A program made the position numbers and the translations under genes. The notes beneath the pieces were generated by a model that saw nothing but the letters and a program-made list of their open reading frames with translations, had not been told where the DNA came from and did not search any database. From positions 1 to 64,000 of the forward strand of contig JAEUOR010000070.1 in the NCBI GenBank assembly GCA_016790635.1: a stretch of DNA of 64,000 nucleotides, given 5' to 3'. Source of the stretch: Burkholderiales bacterium. GTDB lineage: Bacteria > Pseudomonadota > Gammaproteobacteria > Burkholderiales > JAEUOS01. Shown in pieces: positions 24,854-34,051 of this stretch. Position 1 is the first letter of the stretch, and every line of letters starts with the position of its first letter.

Positions 24854-25984
24854 ATGCCTGTCCTCAGCTACCTGACCACCACACACTTCGATTTCGGCGC
24901 CATCAAGATGCTGGGGCCGGAAATGAAGCGCCTGGGGATCCATCGTCCCCTTTTCGTGACCGACCGCGGCGTGCGCGCCGCCGGACTGCTCGAACGCGTG
25001 CAGTCGGCGGTGCCGGACGGCGCCGCGCTGCCGGTGTTCGACGGTACCCCGGGCAATCCGACCGAGACGGCTACCCTCGCGGCATTGGCGCAGTACCGGG
25101 CCGAGGGTTGCGACGGCGTCGTCTGCCTGGGCGGCGGCTCGTCGATGGACTTGGGCAAGGGCGTCGCGCTCCTGGCCGGCTCCGGCGAGCCGCTCGCGCA
25201 GTACGACCCGCTCAAGGGCGGCGGCAAGCTGATCAAGTGCGTCGCTCCGGTGATCTGCATTCCCACCACGGCCGGCACGGGCTCAGAGGTCTCGGTCGGC
25301 ATCGTCATCATCATGGGCGACGGGCGCAAGCTCACCGTGGCCAACCCGCTCCTCATCCCCAAGTCGGCCATCTGCGATCCGGAGCTCACGCTCGGACTGC
25401 CGCCGCTGATGACCGCCGCCACCGGCATGGATGCCATCACGCATTGCATCGAGGCCGTGCTCACCCCGCAGGTCAACCCGCCGGCCGAGGGCGTCGGCTT
25501 CGACGGCCTGTATCGCGGCTGGCGCGCCATCGAGGCCGCGGTCGCCAACGGCGCCACCGACCGCGACGCGCGCTGGCAGATGATGATGGCCTCGACCGAG
25601 GGCGCAATGGCCTTCGTCAAGGGCCTGGGGGCGGTGCATTCCATGAGCCATGCCATCGGCCGGCGCGACGACCTGAAGGCGCATCACGGCACGCTCAACG
25701 CCGTGATCCTGCCGACAGTGCTGCGCTTCAACGCGCCGGTGTGCGGCGAGAAGTACGCACGCCTGCGCACCGCGATGGGACTGGACGCCGGCGCCGATCT
25801 GGCGCGTGCGATCGAGACACGCAATGCCGCCATCGGCCTGCCGGCCGGCCTGCGCGCCATGGGTGTGACCGCGGAGATGATTCCCGACCTGGTGCCCTAT
25901 GCGCTTGCGGACCTGGCGCACTTCGGCGCGCCGCGCAAGCCCAGTGCCGAGGAATACGCAGAGCTCTACCAGGCTGCGCTTTAG
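24854..25984 (+). CDS. iron-containing alcohol dehydrogenase
   Basis: This 376-residue group III dehydrogenase has the nucleotide-binding GGGSSMDLGKGVALL (around 97-111) and PTTAGTGSE. Metal ligands are visible: Asp in ICDPELTLGLP, His in DAITHCIEA, His in AVHSMSHAIG and His in KAHHGTLNAV. Maleylacetate reductases and other Fe-ADHs share these features, so it may reduce an aldehyde or a maleylacetate-type acid. It is in the same direction as the lactonase before and the Bug receptor after it, with 46 and 81 bases between. Confidence 0.92.
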   Translation: MPVLSYLTTTHFDFGAIKMLGPEMKRLGIHRPLFVTDRGVRAAGLLERVQSAVPDGAALPVFDGTPGNPTETATLAALAQYRAEGCDGVVCLGGGSSMDLGKGVALLAGSGEPLAQYDPLKGGGKLIKCVAPVICIPTTAGTGSEVSVGIVIIMGDGRKLTVANPLLIPKSAICDPELTLGLPPLMTAATGMDAITHCIEAVLTPQVNPPAEGVGFDGLYRGWRAIEAAVANGATDRDARWQMMMASTEGAMAFVKGLGAVHSMSHAIGRRDDLKAHHGTLNAVILPTVLRFNAPVCGEKYARLRTAMGLDAGADLARAIETRNAAIGLPAGLRAMGVTAEMIPDLVPYALADLAHFGAPRKPSAEEYAELYQAAL

Positions 25985-26065
25985 GCGCGGCGCTACGACC
26001 CATCCGCCCTGCCGCTGCCAACCGGCAGAAGGTGTTCGACGCCAGCCCACTCGCGAGGATACGAA

Positions 26066-27091
26066 ATGCATAGAGGCCGCACCACCCGGGACCGGATCAG
26101 GAACATCGGCCTGCGTTGGCCAGGAACCGCAGCGCGCGCCCTGTGCCTGCTCCTGGCAAGCCTGGTCGCCCCGGCCGCCTGGGCGCAGTCCTATCCCGCA
26201 AAGCCGATCCGCTTCATCGTGCCGTTTCCGCCCGGCGGACCGACCGACATCTGCGGGCGCACGGCAGCCAAGGGCATCTCCGATGCACTGGGCCAACCGG
26301 TGGTGGTGGAAAACCGCCCGGGCGCCGGCGGCATGATCGGCACCGAGACCATCGCCAAGGCGCCCGCCGACGGCTACACCATCGGCGTCGCGACCATCTC
26401 GGCACTCTCGGTGGGACCGCATGTGTTCGCCAAGATGCCTTTCGATCCGGTGCGCGACATCGCCCCGATCACCAACCTGTGCCTGACCATCGGCGCATTG
26501 GTCGCCCACCCCAGCCTGCCGGCCAACAACGTCGCCGAACTGGTGGCGCACGCCAAGGCCAACCCCGGCAAGCTCGCCTACGCGTCGACCGGCGTCGGCA
26601 CCATCGTGCACCTGGGCATGGAGCACTTCGCGCAGCGCGCCGGCATTCAACTCAACCACGTCCCGTACAAGGGCGCCGCACCGGCCTTGGCCGACCTGCT
26701 GGCCGGCACGGTATTGTTGTCGGCCGACTCTTCGCTGGTGGCGGCAGCGTCGAACGTGAAAAGCGGCAAGCTGAAGCTGATCGCGGTGACCAGCGCCAAG
26801 CGCTCGCCGCTCTTTCCGGACACACCGACGGTCGCCGAATCCGGCTATCCGGGCTTTGACGTGTCGGCGTGGTTCGGGCTGGTCGGCCCGGGCGGCCTGC
26901 CGCGCGAGATCGTCGCGCGCTTGAACGGCGCGGCCGTCAAGGCCCTGCGCGAAAAGGACGCCACCGAGCGCCTGACCGCGCTCGGTGCCGAGGTCGTCGC
27001 CGACACGCCCGAGCAGTTCGCCAGGACCATCAGCGACGGTATCGCCCGCTGGGGCCCCGTGGTCAAGGCCACCGGGTTGAAGCCGGAGTAA
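26066..27091 (+). CDS. Bug/TctC-family tripartite tricarboxylate receptor
   Basis: The 341-residue protein has a rather long basic N-terminus (MHRGRTTRDRIRN) before the hydrophobic export segment that ends at AAWAQSY. It then shows AKPIRFIVPFPPGGPTDICG, LGQPVVVENRPGAGGMIGTE, KLAYASTGVGTIVHLGMEHF, and KLKLIAVTSAKRSPLFPDTP. This is a typical orphan Bug receptor. The long n-region suggests the true start may be a later codon, but none is obvious. It precedes the amidase gene by 78 bases in the same direction and follows the Fe-ADH. Confidence 0.92.
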   Translation: MHRGRTTRDRIRNIGLRWPGTAARALCLLLASLVAPAAWAQSYPAKPIRFIVPFPPGGPTDICGRTAAKGISDALGQPVVVENRPGAGGMIGTETIAKAPADGYTIGVATISALSVGPHVFAKMPFDPVRDIAPITNLCLTIGALVAHPSLPANNVAELVAHAKANPGKLAYASTGVGTIVHLGMEHFAQRAGIQLNHVPYKGAAPALADLLAGTVLLSADSSLVAAASNVKSGKLKLIAVTSAKRSPLFPDTPTVAESGYPGFDVSAWFGLVGPGGLPREIVARLNGAAVKALREKDATERLTALGAEVVADTPEQFARTISDGIARWGPVVKATGLKPE

Positions 27092-27169
27092 GGCTCCCTC
27101 CCCGGTAGACCACCGCATCACCGCCGTTGCGCTCGCTGTCGCGCGAGGCATCACTGGAAGTTCAACGTC

Positions 27170-28621
27170 ATGATCACAAGCTTCCCCTTCGGCTCCGCAT
27201 CCGCACAAGCCGCGGCGCTGCGCCGCGGCCAGGTCGGCAGCGTCGAACTGCTCAAGGCCTATCTCGCGCGTGTCGATCGCCACAACCCGGCGTTGAACGC
27301 CTTTGTGGTCGACGATCGCAAGGCGGCCTTCCGGCAGGCCCGCGCCGCCGACCAGGCACGCGCCCGCGGCGAAATCCTGGGGCCCCTGCACGGCCTGCCG
27401 ATGACGGTCAAGGAATCCTTCGACCTGACCGGTCACCCCACCACCTGGGGCAACCTGCCGCGCAAGAGTCATGTGGCCACTGCCGATGCGCTGGCGGTCA
27501 AGCGCCTCAAGGCGGCCGGCGCGGTGGTGTTCGGCAAGACCAACGTGCCGTTGAACCTGGCGGATTTCCAGAGCTACAACGCGGTCTACGGCAGGACCAA
27601 CAACCCCTGGGACGTGCAACGTGTACCCGGCGGCTCCTCCGGCGGCAGCGCGGCCATGGTGGCGGCGGGCCTCTCGGCACTGGAGTTCGGCAGCGACATC
27701 GGCGGCAGCATCCGCAACCCGGCCGCCTACTGCGGCGTCTACGGTCACAAGCCGACCTGGTGCATCGTGCCCAAGCGCGGCCACGCGCTGACGTCGCTGC
27801 CGGTCGCCGAGGCCGACCTGTCGGTGATCGGGCCGCTCGCGCGCAGCGCAGGCGACCTGGCGCTGGCACTCAAGCTGACTGCCGGACCGGATGTGTTGAC
27901 CGCGCGCGGCCTGCAGTACCGGCTGCCTGCCGCGCCAAGACAAGTCAAGGGCCTGCGCATCGCGGTGTGGCTGGACGAACCCGCGATCGCGCCAGTGGAC
28001 GATGCGGTCAAGCAACGCATCGAGGCGGCGGCACGCGCGCTGGCAAAGGCCGGCGCCAGGGTCGACCTCAAGGCGCGGCCCGCGGTCGATCCATTGCAGG
28101 CCCATTGCACCTACCTGATGCTGCTGCAGGCGAACATGGCGGCGCGGCGCCCCGACATGGCCGACCTCTTGGCCGCGCGCGGCCGCCTGCGCGACGATGA
28201 CCAGAGCGAACATGCCATGACGCTGCGCGCCTCGACGGCCAGCTTCAAGGAAGTGTTCGACGCCAATCATCGGCGCGAACAGCTGCGCTGGGCATGGCAC
28301 GACTTCTTCGGCAAGTACGACGCCATGCTGATGCCGATCACCGCCACGCCGGCCTTTGCGCACGACCCGACTGAACCGATGGCGGCGCGGCGCATGCGCA
28401 TCAATGGCGCCGATCATCCGTATTTCTCCCAGCTGTTCTGGGCCGGGCTGGCCACGGCGCCCTATTTGCCGTCCACGGTCGCGCCGGTGGGCCTGAGTCC
28501 AGCCGGCTTGCCTGTGGGCCTGCAGATCGTCGGGCCGGAATTCGCTGACCTCGCCACGATCTGGCTGGCCGGGGAGCTGGGCAAGTTGATCGGCGGATAC
28601 CAGCCACCGCCGGGGTACTGA
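27170..28621 (+). CDS. amidase of the amidase-signature family
   Basis: The 483 residues contain the amidase-signature triad: Lys81 in LPMTVKESFD, cis-Ser at 156/157 in PGGSSGGSAAMVAAG, and nucleophile Ser180 in GSDIGGSIRNPA. The enzyme hydrolyses a carbon-nitrogen bond of an amide, releasing ammonia or an amine; the substrate is not set by sequence. It has no signal peptide and no glutamyl-tRNA amidotransferase partners nearby, so a stand-alone catabolic amidase is likely. It follows a Bug receptor gene, and its end is 4 bases from the stop of the convergent gene. Confidence 0.92.
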   Translation: MITSFPFGSASAQAAALRRGQVGSVELLKAYLARVDRHNPALNAFVVDDRKAAFRQARAADQARARGEILGPLHGLPMTVKESFDLTGHPTTWGNLPRKSHVATADALAVKRLKAAGAVVFGKTNVPLNLADFQSYNAVYGRTNNPWDVQRVPGGSSGGSAAMVAAGLSALEFGSDIGGSIRNPAAYCGVYGHKPTWCIVPKRGHALTSLPVAEADLSVIGPLARSAGDLALALKLTAGPDVLTARGLQYRLPAAPRQVKGLRIAVWLDEPAIAPVDDAVKQRIEAAARALAKAGARVDLKARPAVDPLQAHCTYLMLLQANMAARRPDMADLLAARGRLRDDDQSEHAMTLRASTASFKEVFDANHRREQLRWAWHDFFGKYDAMLMPITATPAFAHDPTEPMAARRMRINGADHPYFSQLFWAGLATAPYLPSTVAPVGLSPAGLPVGLQIVGPEFADLATIWLAGELGKLIGGYQPPPGY

Positions 28622-28625
28622 GGCC

Positions 28626-29897
28626 TCAGGCCAGGGGCTCGATGGTCATGCCCGCGGCCGCCAGCCGCCGCGCGAGCACATCGCCCAGGGCGCTGGCCGG
28701 GGTGAGAACCCCGCCGTAACCCGCCCCGCCGGGCAGCGTGTCGGCATCCCGTGCGAGTGCAAGTGCGGATTCGCAGACGAAGATCGTCGTTGCCCGGTTG
28801 CCGGGGTCACCGCGCCCCGCGATGCGCCCGCGCACCACGGCGCCTTTCTCGCCCACTCCGACCAGTTCGCAGCGAAACGAGCCGCGGTCCATGGTGCGTT
28901 CCGACGGACCCTGCCCGGGCGGCGGACCGAGTGCCTCGGCCACCCAGCGCGCCGGCTTGAAGCGCAGCGCGCCCTGGCCCACGGCCATGCCCACACTCAT
29001 GCCGGCGGCGATGAGCCCGGCGGCCACGCCGCCGCCGAAACGCAGGTACTCCTGGTAGTGATAGTCCGGCGCGTAGATGCGTTCCTTGCCACGACCGGAC
29101 AGCAAGGCCGCGCTGCGCCGCGCCACGCGGGTGTTGATCGGCCCCATGAAGAACGGCCCGACCCAGGCCTTGAAGTCGGCATCGCGATGCGGTGCGACCG
29201 GGTCGGCGTGCCGGCGCGGGTCGATGCCCTTGGGCGGCGCCGGGTTGAGGAGAAAAGGGTCGGCCAGGCGTTTGCGCTCGCCGGAATCGAGGATGTTGAT
29301 GAGCGAGGCCAGCGTGCCGCCGTTGAGCCCGCCGCGCAGCGAGAAGCAGGCCTTGACGCTGACGCAAGCCTCGCCATGCTCGCGCGCCAGGGTGCTGGCG
29401 GCGAGCCAAGCGCCGAGGTCGGACGGCACCGAGTCGAAACCGCAGCAGGGCACGATGCGCGCGCCGTTGCGCGCGGCTTCGGCGTGGTGGCGATCGATCA
29501 TGTCGCGCACCCAGGGTGTCTCGCCGGTGATGTCGCAATAGTGCGTGCCGTGCCGCGCGCAGGCCGCCACCAGCGCGCTGCCGTAGCGGGCGAAGGGACC
29601 GGCCGAGGACAGCACCACGCGCGCATCGGCGGCCAACGCGTCCAGTGCCTCGGCGTCCGCCGCATCGGCGACGACAAGTCCGGCGCCTTTGGCGCCGCTC
29701 GCCTCGCGCAGCGCTGCAAGCTTGTCGTGCGAGCGGCCCGCCAACGCCCAGCGCAGGCCTTTGGCATGCCTGGCGAAGTAGGCCACCGTCTGCCGGCCGA
29801 CAAATCCGGTCGCGCCGTAGAGCACCACATCGAAGGAGCGGTCCCTGGGGTTGCGTCTTGCGGCCATGGGCGGATCGCTTTCTTCAGCTGACCTCAT
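28626..29897 (-). CDS. saccharopine dehydrogenase-like / trans-acting enoyl reductase-like protein
   Basis: The 423-residue protein starts with RSFDVVLYGATGFVGRQTVAYFARH, an NAD(P)-binding fold, followed by AGPFARYGSALVAACARHGTHYCDITGE, the pattern of the saccharopine-dehydrogenase-like/trans-acting enoyl reductase family, and CCGFDSVPSDLGAWL. The C-terminal third has a glycine-rich hydrophobic stretch (GGGVAAGLIAAGMSVGMAVG). ATG 29897 overlaps the stop of the LysR gene by 4 bases; ATG 29867 ten codons on is an alternative. Its substrate is unknown. It is the last gene of the racemase-LysR operon. Confidence 0.88.
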   Translation of the reverse strand: MRSAEESDPPMAARRNPRDRSFDVVLYGATGFVGRQTVAYFARHAKGLRWALAGRSHDKLAALREASGAKGAGLVVADAADAEALDALAADARVVLSSAGPFARYGSALVAACARHGTHYCDITGETPWVRDMIDRHHAEAARNGARIVPCCGFDSVPSDLGAWLAASTLAREHGEACVSVKACFSLRGGLNGGTLASLINILDSGERKRLADPFLLNPAPPKGIDPRRHADPVAPHRDADFKAWVGPFFMGPINTRVARRSAALLSGRGKERIYAPDYHYQEYLRFGGGVAAGLIAAGMSVGMAVGQGALRFKPARWVAEALGPPPGQGPSERTMDRGSFRCELVGVGEKGAVVRGRIAGRGDPGNRATTIFVCESALALARDADTLPGGAGYGGVLTPASALGDVLARRLAAAGMTIEPLA

Positions 29898-30820
29898 GCC
29901 GATTGTGCATGACGCCCGGGCGCGGCGTCGCGCACATGCCGCCACAAACGATCGACGAAGCCCGCACCCGCGCGACGTTCGCGATACATGCGGATCTCCA
30001 TGACCACCGTCCAGTTCTCGTCGCCGGCCGCGCACAAAAGGCCCTGCGCGACCTCGCGGGTCACCGCGCTCTCGGGCAGGAAGGCGACGCCGTGCCCTTC
30101 CAGCGCCATCACCTTCAGTCCCTCGGCCATGTCCGTCTCGTAGACCTTCTTGAGTTGCGCGCGGCGCGGCGCGGCTTCCAGCACCAGGTCGGCCATGCGC
30201 GCCAGATAGGCGTTGGGAGAGTAGGCCAGATAGGGCAGCGGCGTTCCTGCCCGGCCGGGCAGGGCGAAGCGCGCGACCCCGCGCTGCGCGGGCGCCGCGT
30301 AAGGCCGCAGGCGCTCGCTGCCCAGGACCAGCATCTCGTAGCGCGCCGGGTCGAGTTGCACCGGCTGGCGCGCATGGTGATAGCAGATCAGGAGGTCGCA
30401 ATGGCCTTCGACCAGCGCCATGACCGCGTCGTGCACGTTGGTCGCTGTCAGACGACTGGAGACCGCGCCGAAGCCGGCTTCGACCCCAGCCAGCCACCTC
30501 GGAAAAAACGTCAGCGCCAGGGTATGCGGCAACGCGAAGCGCACCGTGTCCTGCGGCAGCGGCGATTCGCCGCGCACCTCGGCGCGGGCATTGTGGACCG
30601 CGGCCAGGAGAGCGATCGCATGGGTGAGAAAGCGCTCGCCGGCAGGCGTCAGCCGGGTCGGGAAGACGGTGCGATCGACCAGGTCGCCGCCCAGCCAGGA
30701 CTCGAGCGCGCGAATGCGCCGCGAGAACGCCGGCTGGGTGACATGCCGCAACTCCGCCGACTTGGAGAAGCTGCGGGTCTCGGCCAGACTGACAAAGTCT
30801 TCAAGCCATTTGCTCTCCAT
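29894..30820 (-). CDS. LysR-family transcriptional regulator
   Basis: The 308-residue protein has the LysR winged-helix at the N-terminus: WLEDFVSLAETRSFSKSAEL (5-24), then RHVTQPAFSRRIRALESWLG with the recognition helix, and a periplasmic-binding-like effector domain. LysR proteins usually regulate a divergently transcribed gene, but here the regulator is inside a minus-strand operon: the racemase gene runs 20 bases into its start and the reductase-like gene overlaps its stop by 4 bases. The effector is unknown. Confidence 0.93.
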   Translation of the reverse strand: MESKWLEDFVSLAETRSFSKSAELRHVTQPAFSRRIRALESWLGGDLVDRTVFPTRLTPAGERFLTHAIALLAAVHNARAEVRGESPLPQDTVRFALPHTLALTFFPRWLAGVEAGFGAVSSRLTATNVHDAVMALVEGHCDLLICYHHARQPVQLDPARYEMLVLGSERLRPYAAPAQRGVARFALPGRAGTPLPYLAYSPNAYLARMADLVLEAAPRRAQLKKVYETDMAEGLKVMALEGHGVAFLPESAVTREVAQGLLCAAGDENWTVVMEIRMYRERRAGAGFVDRLWRHVRDAAPGRHAQSA

Positions 30821-31538
30821 GCTTGGCGGCCGCCGGGCTCCCGTGACTGGCTTTGGACCATTCTACTGAGGCGACCGCCAGCGCCGCGGTCGCATCGATG
30901 CAGCGTGCGCGCAGCGGCGAAGCCACCGCATCAAGGGCCACGGGGACTTCCGTGCAGGCCAGCAATACCGCGTCGGCGCCCGCCTCGACGAGCAGCATGA
31001 TCTCGGCCTCCAGGGCGTGGCCCGCTGCCGCCACTTCGCCGCGCTTGACCGCGCCGATCGCGGCCATGATGCGCGCCTGCATCGCCGCGTCCGGCAGCAG
31101 GGTCTCGCGACCCGCAGCAGCGAGGCGCCGCTGGTAGAAGCCCGCCGACACCGTCGCCGTCGTGGCGACGAGCCCGATCTTGCGCACCTGACCGGGCCGA
31201 CGCGCAAGCGCGGCGTCGGCAGCCTCCGCGATGTGCAGCAGTGGTAGTGAGGTCGCCGCCCGCAGTTCTTCGATCCACGCGTGTGCAGTATTGCAGGCGA
31301 TCGCGACCCCCTGGGCACCGGCGGCTTCGAGCGCGCGCAGCGCGGCGCACATGGCGGGGACCGGCGACGGCCCGCGACCATCCATCGCGGTGTTGCGATC
31401 CGGAATCTGCGGCCGGGAAACCACGACCATGGGGATGTGATCCTGGTCGCGTGCCGCCGGCGTGGCGGCGATGACCTTGGCCATGAAATCGACGGTGGCC
31501 AGCGGTCCCATGCCACCCAGGATGCCTAGAGTTTTCAT
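30801..31538 (-). CDS. aspartate/glutamate racemase family protein
   Basis: The 245-residue protein begins MKTLGILGGMGPLATVDFMA, the standard start of aspartate/glutamate racemases. The two catalytic cysteines are present in IACNTAHAW and LLACTEVPVAL, one in each half of the pseudosymmetric fold. It interconverts L and D forms of an acidic amino acid without PLP. MKTLG at 31538 is the family start; an ATG three codons earlier also exists. Its end overlaps the LysR gene by 20 bases. D-amino acids made here could link to the D-amino-acid dehydrogenase-like gene about 14 kb away, but that is speculative. Confidence 0.92.
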   Translation of the reverse strand: MKTLGILGGMGPLATVDFMAKVIAATPAARDQDHIPMVVVSRPQIPDRNTAMDGRGPSPVPAMCAALRALEAAGAQGVAIACNTAHAWIEELRAATSLPLLHIAEAADAALARRPGQVRKIGLVATTATVSAGFYQRRLAAAGRETLLPDAAMQARIMAAIGAVKRGEVAAAGHALEAEIMLLVEAGADAVLLACTEVPVALDAVASPLRARCIDATAALAVASVEWSKASHGSPAAAKHGEQMA

Positions 31539-31608
31539 GACGGTCATACTAAAGACCGCCTGCGAACGGGGTCATGCCGATCAGGCATGGCCGCACCGCG
31601 CGGAGGCG

Positions 31609-33480
31609 TCAGGCGACGCGCAAGGCGGGAGCGCTTGCCGGAGCGGCCGCCGCGGCTGGCGCTGGCTCGGCTTCTTCCTGCTGCTGCAGGGCCCACATCT
31701 GCGCGTAATGGCCGCCACGCTCAAGCAGTTCGAGGTGGCCGCCGCGCTCGACGATGCGCCCGCCGTCCATGACGATGATCTGGTGCGCGTCTGCGATCGT
31801 CGAGAGGCGATGCGCAATCACCAGCGTGGTGCGGTTCTCGGCAATCTTCTTCAATTCGGCCTGGATCGCCTTCTCGGTCTGCGAGTCGAGCGCCGAGGTC
31901 GCCTCGTCGAAGATCATGATGGCCGGGTTCTTGAGCAGCGCGCGCGCGATGGCTACGCGCTGTTTCTCGCCGCCGGAGAGTTTCAACCCGCGTTCGCCGA
32001 CCATGGTCTGGTAGCCGGCCGGCAGGGACAGGACGAAATCGTGGATCGCCGCCATGCGCGCGGCGTCGTGCACCTGGTCCTCGGCGGCCGTGGTGTCGCC
32101 GTAGGCGACGTTGTAGTAGATCGTGTCGTTGAAGAGCACCGTGTCCTGCGGGACGATGCCGATGGCGCGGCGCAGCGATCCCTGGGTCACCTCGCGCAGG
32201 TCCTGCCCGTCGATGCGTATCGAACCGCCGCCGGGATTCACGTCGTAGAAGCGGTACAGCAGCCGCGCCAGGGTCGACTTGCCCGACCCGCTGTGCCCGA
32301 CCACCGCGACGGTCTTGCCGGCGGGCACCTCGAAGTCGACATCGAACAATATCTGCCGGTTCGGCTCGTAGGAGAAATCGACGTGCTCGAAGCGGATCGC
32401 GGCGCCTTGCGGCTTCAGTTCCGGCGCCCCGGGCCGGTCGGCAACTTCACGATGTTCATCCAGCAACGTGAACATGCGTTCCATGTCGGCCAAGGACTGC
32501 TTGATCTCGCGGTACAGCACGCCCAGGAAATTGAGCGGGATGTAGAGCTGGATCATGAAGGCGTTGACCAGCACCAGGTCGCCCAGGGTCATGCTGCCGT
32601 TGGCCACGCCGACGGTGGCGCGCCACATGATCGCGGTGACGGCCACCGCGATGATCGCGCTCTGGCCGGTATTGAGCAGGGACAGGGAGGTCTGGCTCTT
32701 GACCGCAGCCGCCTCCCAGCGCGCCATGCTCTGGTCGTAACGCCGCGCCTCGTACTCCTCGTTGTTGAAGTACTTGACTGTCTCGTAGTTGAGCAGAGAA
32801 TCGATCGCGCGCACGTTGGCCTTGGAGTCCAGGTCGTTCATGGTGCGACGGAAGTTGGTGCGCCACTCGGTGACCGCGATCGACCAGAGGATGTAGCACG
32901 CCAGCGCCGCCACGGTGATGATGACGAACCACGCGTCGTACTTCCACGCCAGGATGCCCAGCACCAGGGAGATCTCCAGCAGGGTCGGCAGGATCGAGTA
33001 AAGCGTGTAGGAAACCAGCGACGAGACTCCGCGCGACCCGCGTTCGATGTCGCGCGTCATGCCGCCGGTCTGGCGATTGAGGTGAAAGCGCAAAGACAGC
33101 GAGTGCAGGTGCCGGAACACCTGCAGCGAGATGCGCCGCACCGCCGATTGCGTGACTTTGGCGAAGACGAACTCGCGCAGTTCGGTGAAGATGGTGGTCG
33201 AAAGGCGCGCCGCGCCGTAGGCAACCAACAGTCCTACGATGACGCCGAAGGCCAGCTTTTCAGGCGAGGACAGCACCACGCCCAGGCCGTCGACGATCTC
33301 CTTCATGATGAGGGGCACGCCGACGTTGGCGAGCTTGGCCGCCAGGAGGAAGGTCAGCGCCAGCGCGACCCGCCCCTTGTATTCGAGCAGGTAGGGGATC
33401 AGCGTCGCGACCGTCGCCCAGCCGCTTTTTTCAGGACGTGTGACCGGCGAAGGTTCGCCGCTGCTCGCGAAATGACGCAT
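31609..33480 (-). CDS. Atm1-type ABC exporter (fused permease and ATPase)
   Basis: The 623-residue half transporter has six membrane helices in residues 28-325 and an ATPase domain after that: Walker A GHSGSGKS (395-402), signature LSGGEKQ (501-507) and Walker B IMIFDEATSALD (521-532). NYETVKYFNNE (231-241) and HLNRQTGG (133-140) are the marks of the Atm1/HMT1 subfamily, which exports glutathione-linked metal or sulfur compounds. The start at 33480 (MRHFASS) is preferred; upstream residues in frame look non-coding. It would work as a homodimer in the inner membrane. Confidence 0.94.
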   Translation of the reverse strand: MRHFASSGEPSPVTRPEKSGWATVATLIPYLLEYKGRVALALTFLLAAKLANVGVPLIMKEIVDGLGVVLSSPEKLAFGVIVGLLVAYGAARLSTTIFTELREFVFAKVTQSAVRRISLQVFRHLHSLSLRFHLNRQTGGMTRDIERGSRGVSSLVSYTLYSILPTLLEISLVLGILAWKYDAWFVIITVAALACYILWSIAVTEWRTNFRRTMNDLDSKANVRAIDSLLNYETVKYFNNEEYEARRYDQSMARWEAAAVKSQTSLSLLNTGQSAIIAVAVTAIMWRATVGVANGSMTLGDLVLVNAFMIQLYIPLNFLGVLYREIKQSLADMERMFTLLDEHREVADRPGAPELKPQGAAIRFEHVDFSYEPNRQILFDVDFEVPAGKTVAVVGHSGSGKSTLARLLYRFYDVNPGGGSIRIDGQDLREVTQGSLRRAIGIVPQDTVLFNDTIYYNVAYGDTTAAEDQVHDAARMAAIHDFVLSLPAGYQTMVGERGLKLSGGEKQRVAIARALLKNPAIMIFDEATSALDSQTEKAIQAELKKIAENRTTLVIAHRLSTIADAHQIIVMDGGRIVERGGHLELLERGGHYAQMWALQQQEEAEPAPAAAAAPASAPALRVA

Positions 33481-33629
33481 TGATGCCTGCTGGGTGCTGA
33501 CCACCGACCAGTCTACATGCGGCCGGCGGCGGTAAATGCAAGCCCGGTCGTGTACGATGCCGTTGAAACCGCCGCGCAGACGGCGTAGCATGGCTGATAA
33601 CAGGCAAGACCATAAAGAAGGGGGGCCCG

Positions 33630-33968
33630 ATGCTGACGGTGGAAAAGCTGATCCAGACGCTCCCCTACGAACAGCAGGCGACCATGCATCGCCTGCGCGA
33701 GATGGTGCTGGCGGCCGACCCTAAGATCGTCGAGACGGTCAAATGGGGCAACCCGGTCTATTCGCGCGGACGCAACCTGGTCTCGCTGGTGCCGCACTCC
33801 ACGTACGCCAACGTGCAGCTATGGAATGGCGCCTGCCTGGCCGAGAAATACAAGGCCATCGAGGGCGACGGTCAGACCATGCGCCACGTCAAGGTCAAGT
33901 ACAAGGGCCGCAACGACTTCAAGACCATCGCTGCGATCATTCGCGACGCGCTCGCCCCGCCGAAGTAG
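33630..33968 (+). CDS. DUF1801 domain protein
   Basis: The 112-residue cytoplasmic protein fits the small DUF1801 (YdhG-like) fold: LPYEQQATMHRLREMVLAAD, VKWGNPVYSRGRNLVSL, and a C-terminal basic region KVKYKGRNDFKTIAAIIRDAL. The W-G-x-P-x-Y motif is shared across the family. Biochemical function is unknown for the family. It lies divergently from the ABC exporter with about 150 bases between and a GGGGGG run just before the start. No partner gene is apparent. Confidence 0.85.
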   Translation: MLTVEKLIQTLPYEQQATMHRLREMVLAADPKIVETVKWGNPVYSRGRNLVSLVPHSTYANVQLWNGACLAEKYKAIEGDGQTMRHVKVKYKGRNDFKTIAAIIRDALAPPK

Positions 33969-34051
33969 TCGCCCGGTCAGGCTCGCCTGACCGGATTGCC
34001 CTGCCTATCCGCCAAGCCTTTCGCGAGCTGCCCCGGCTGCCGGGATTGCCG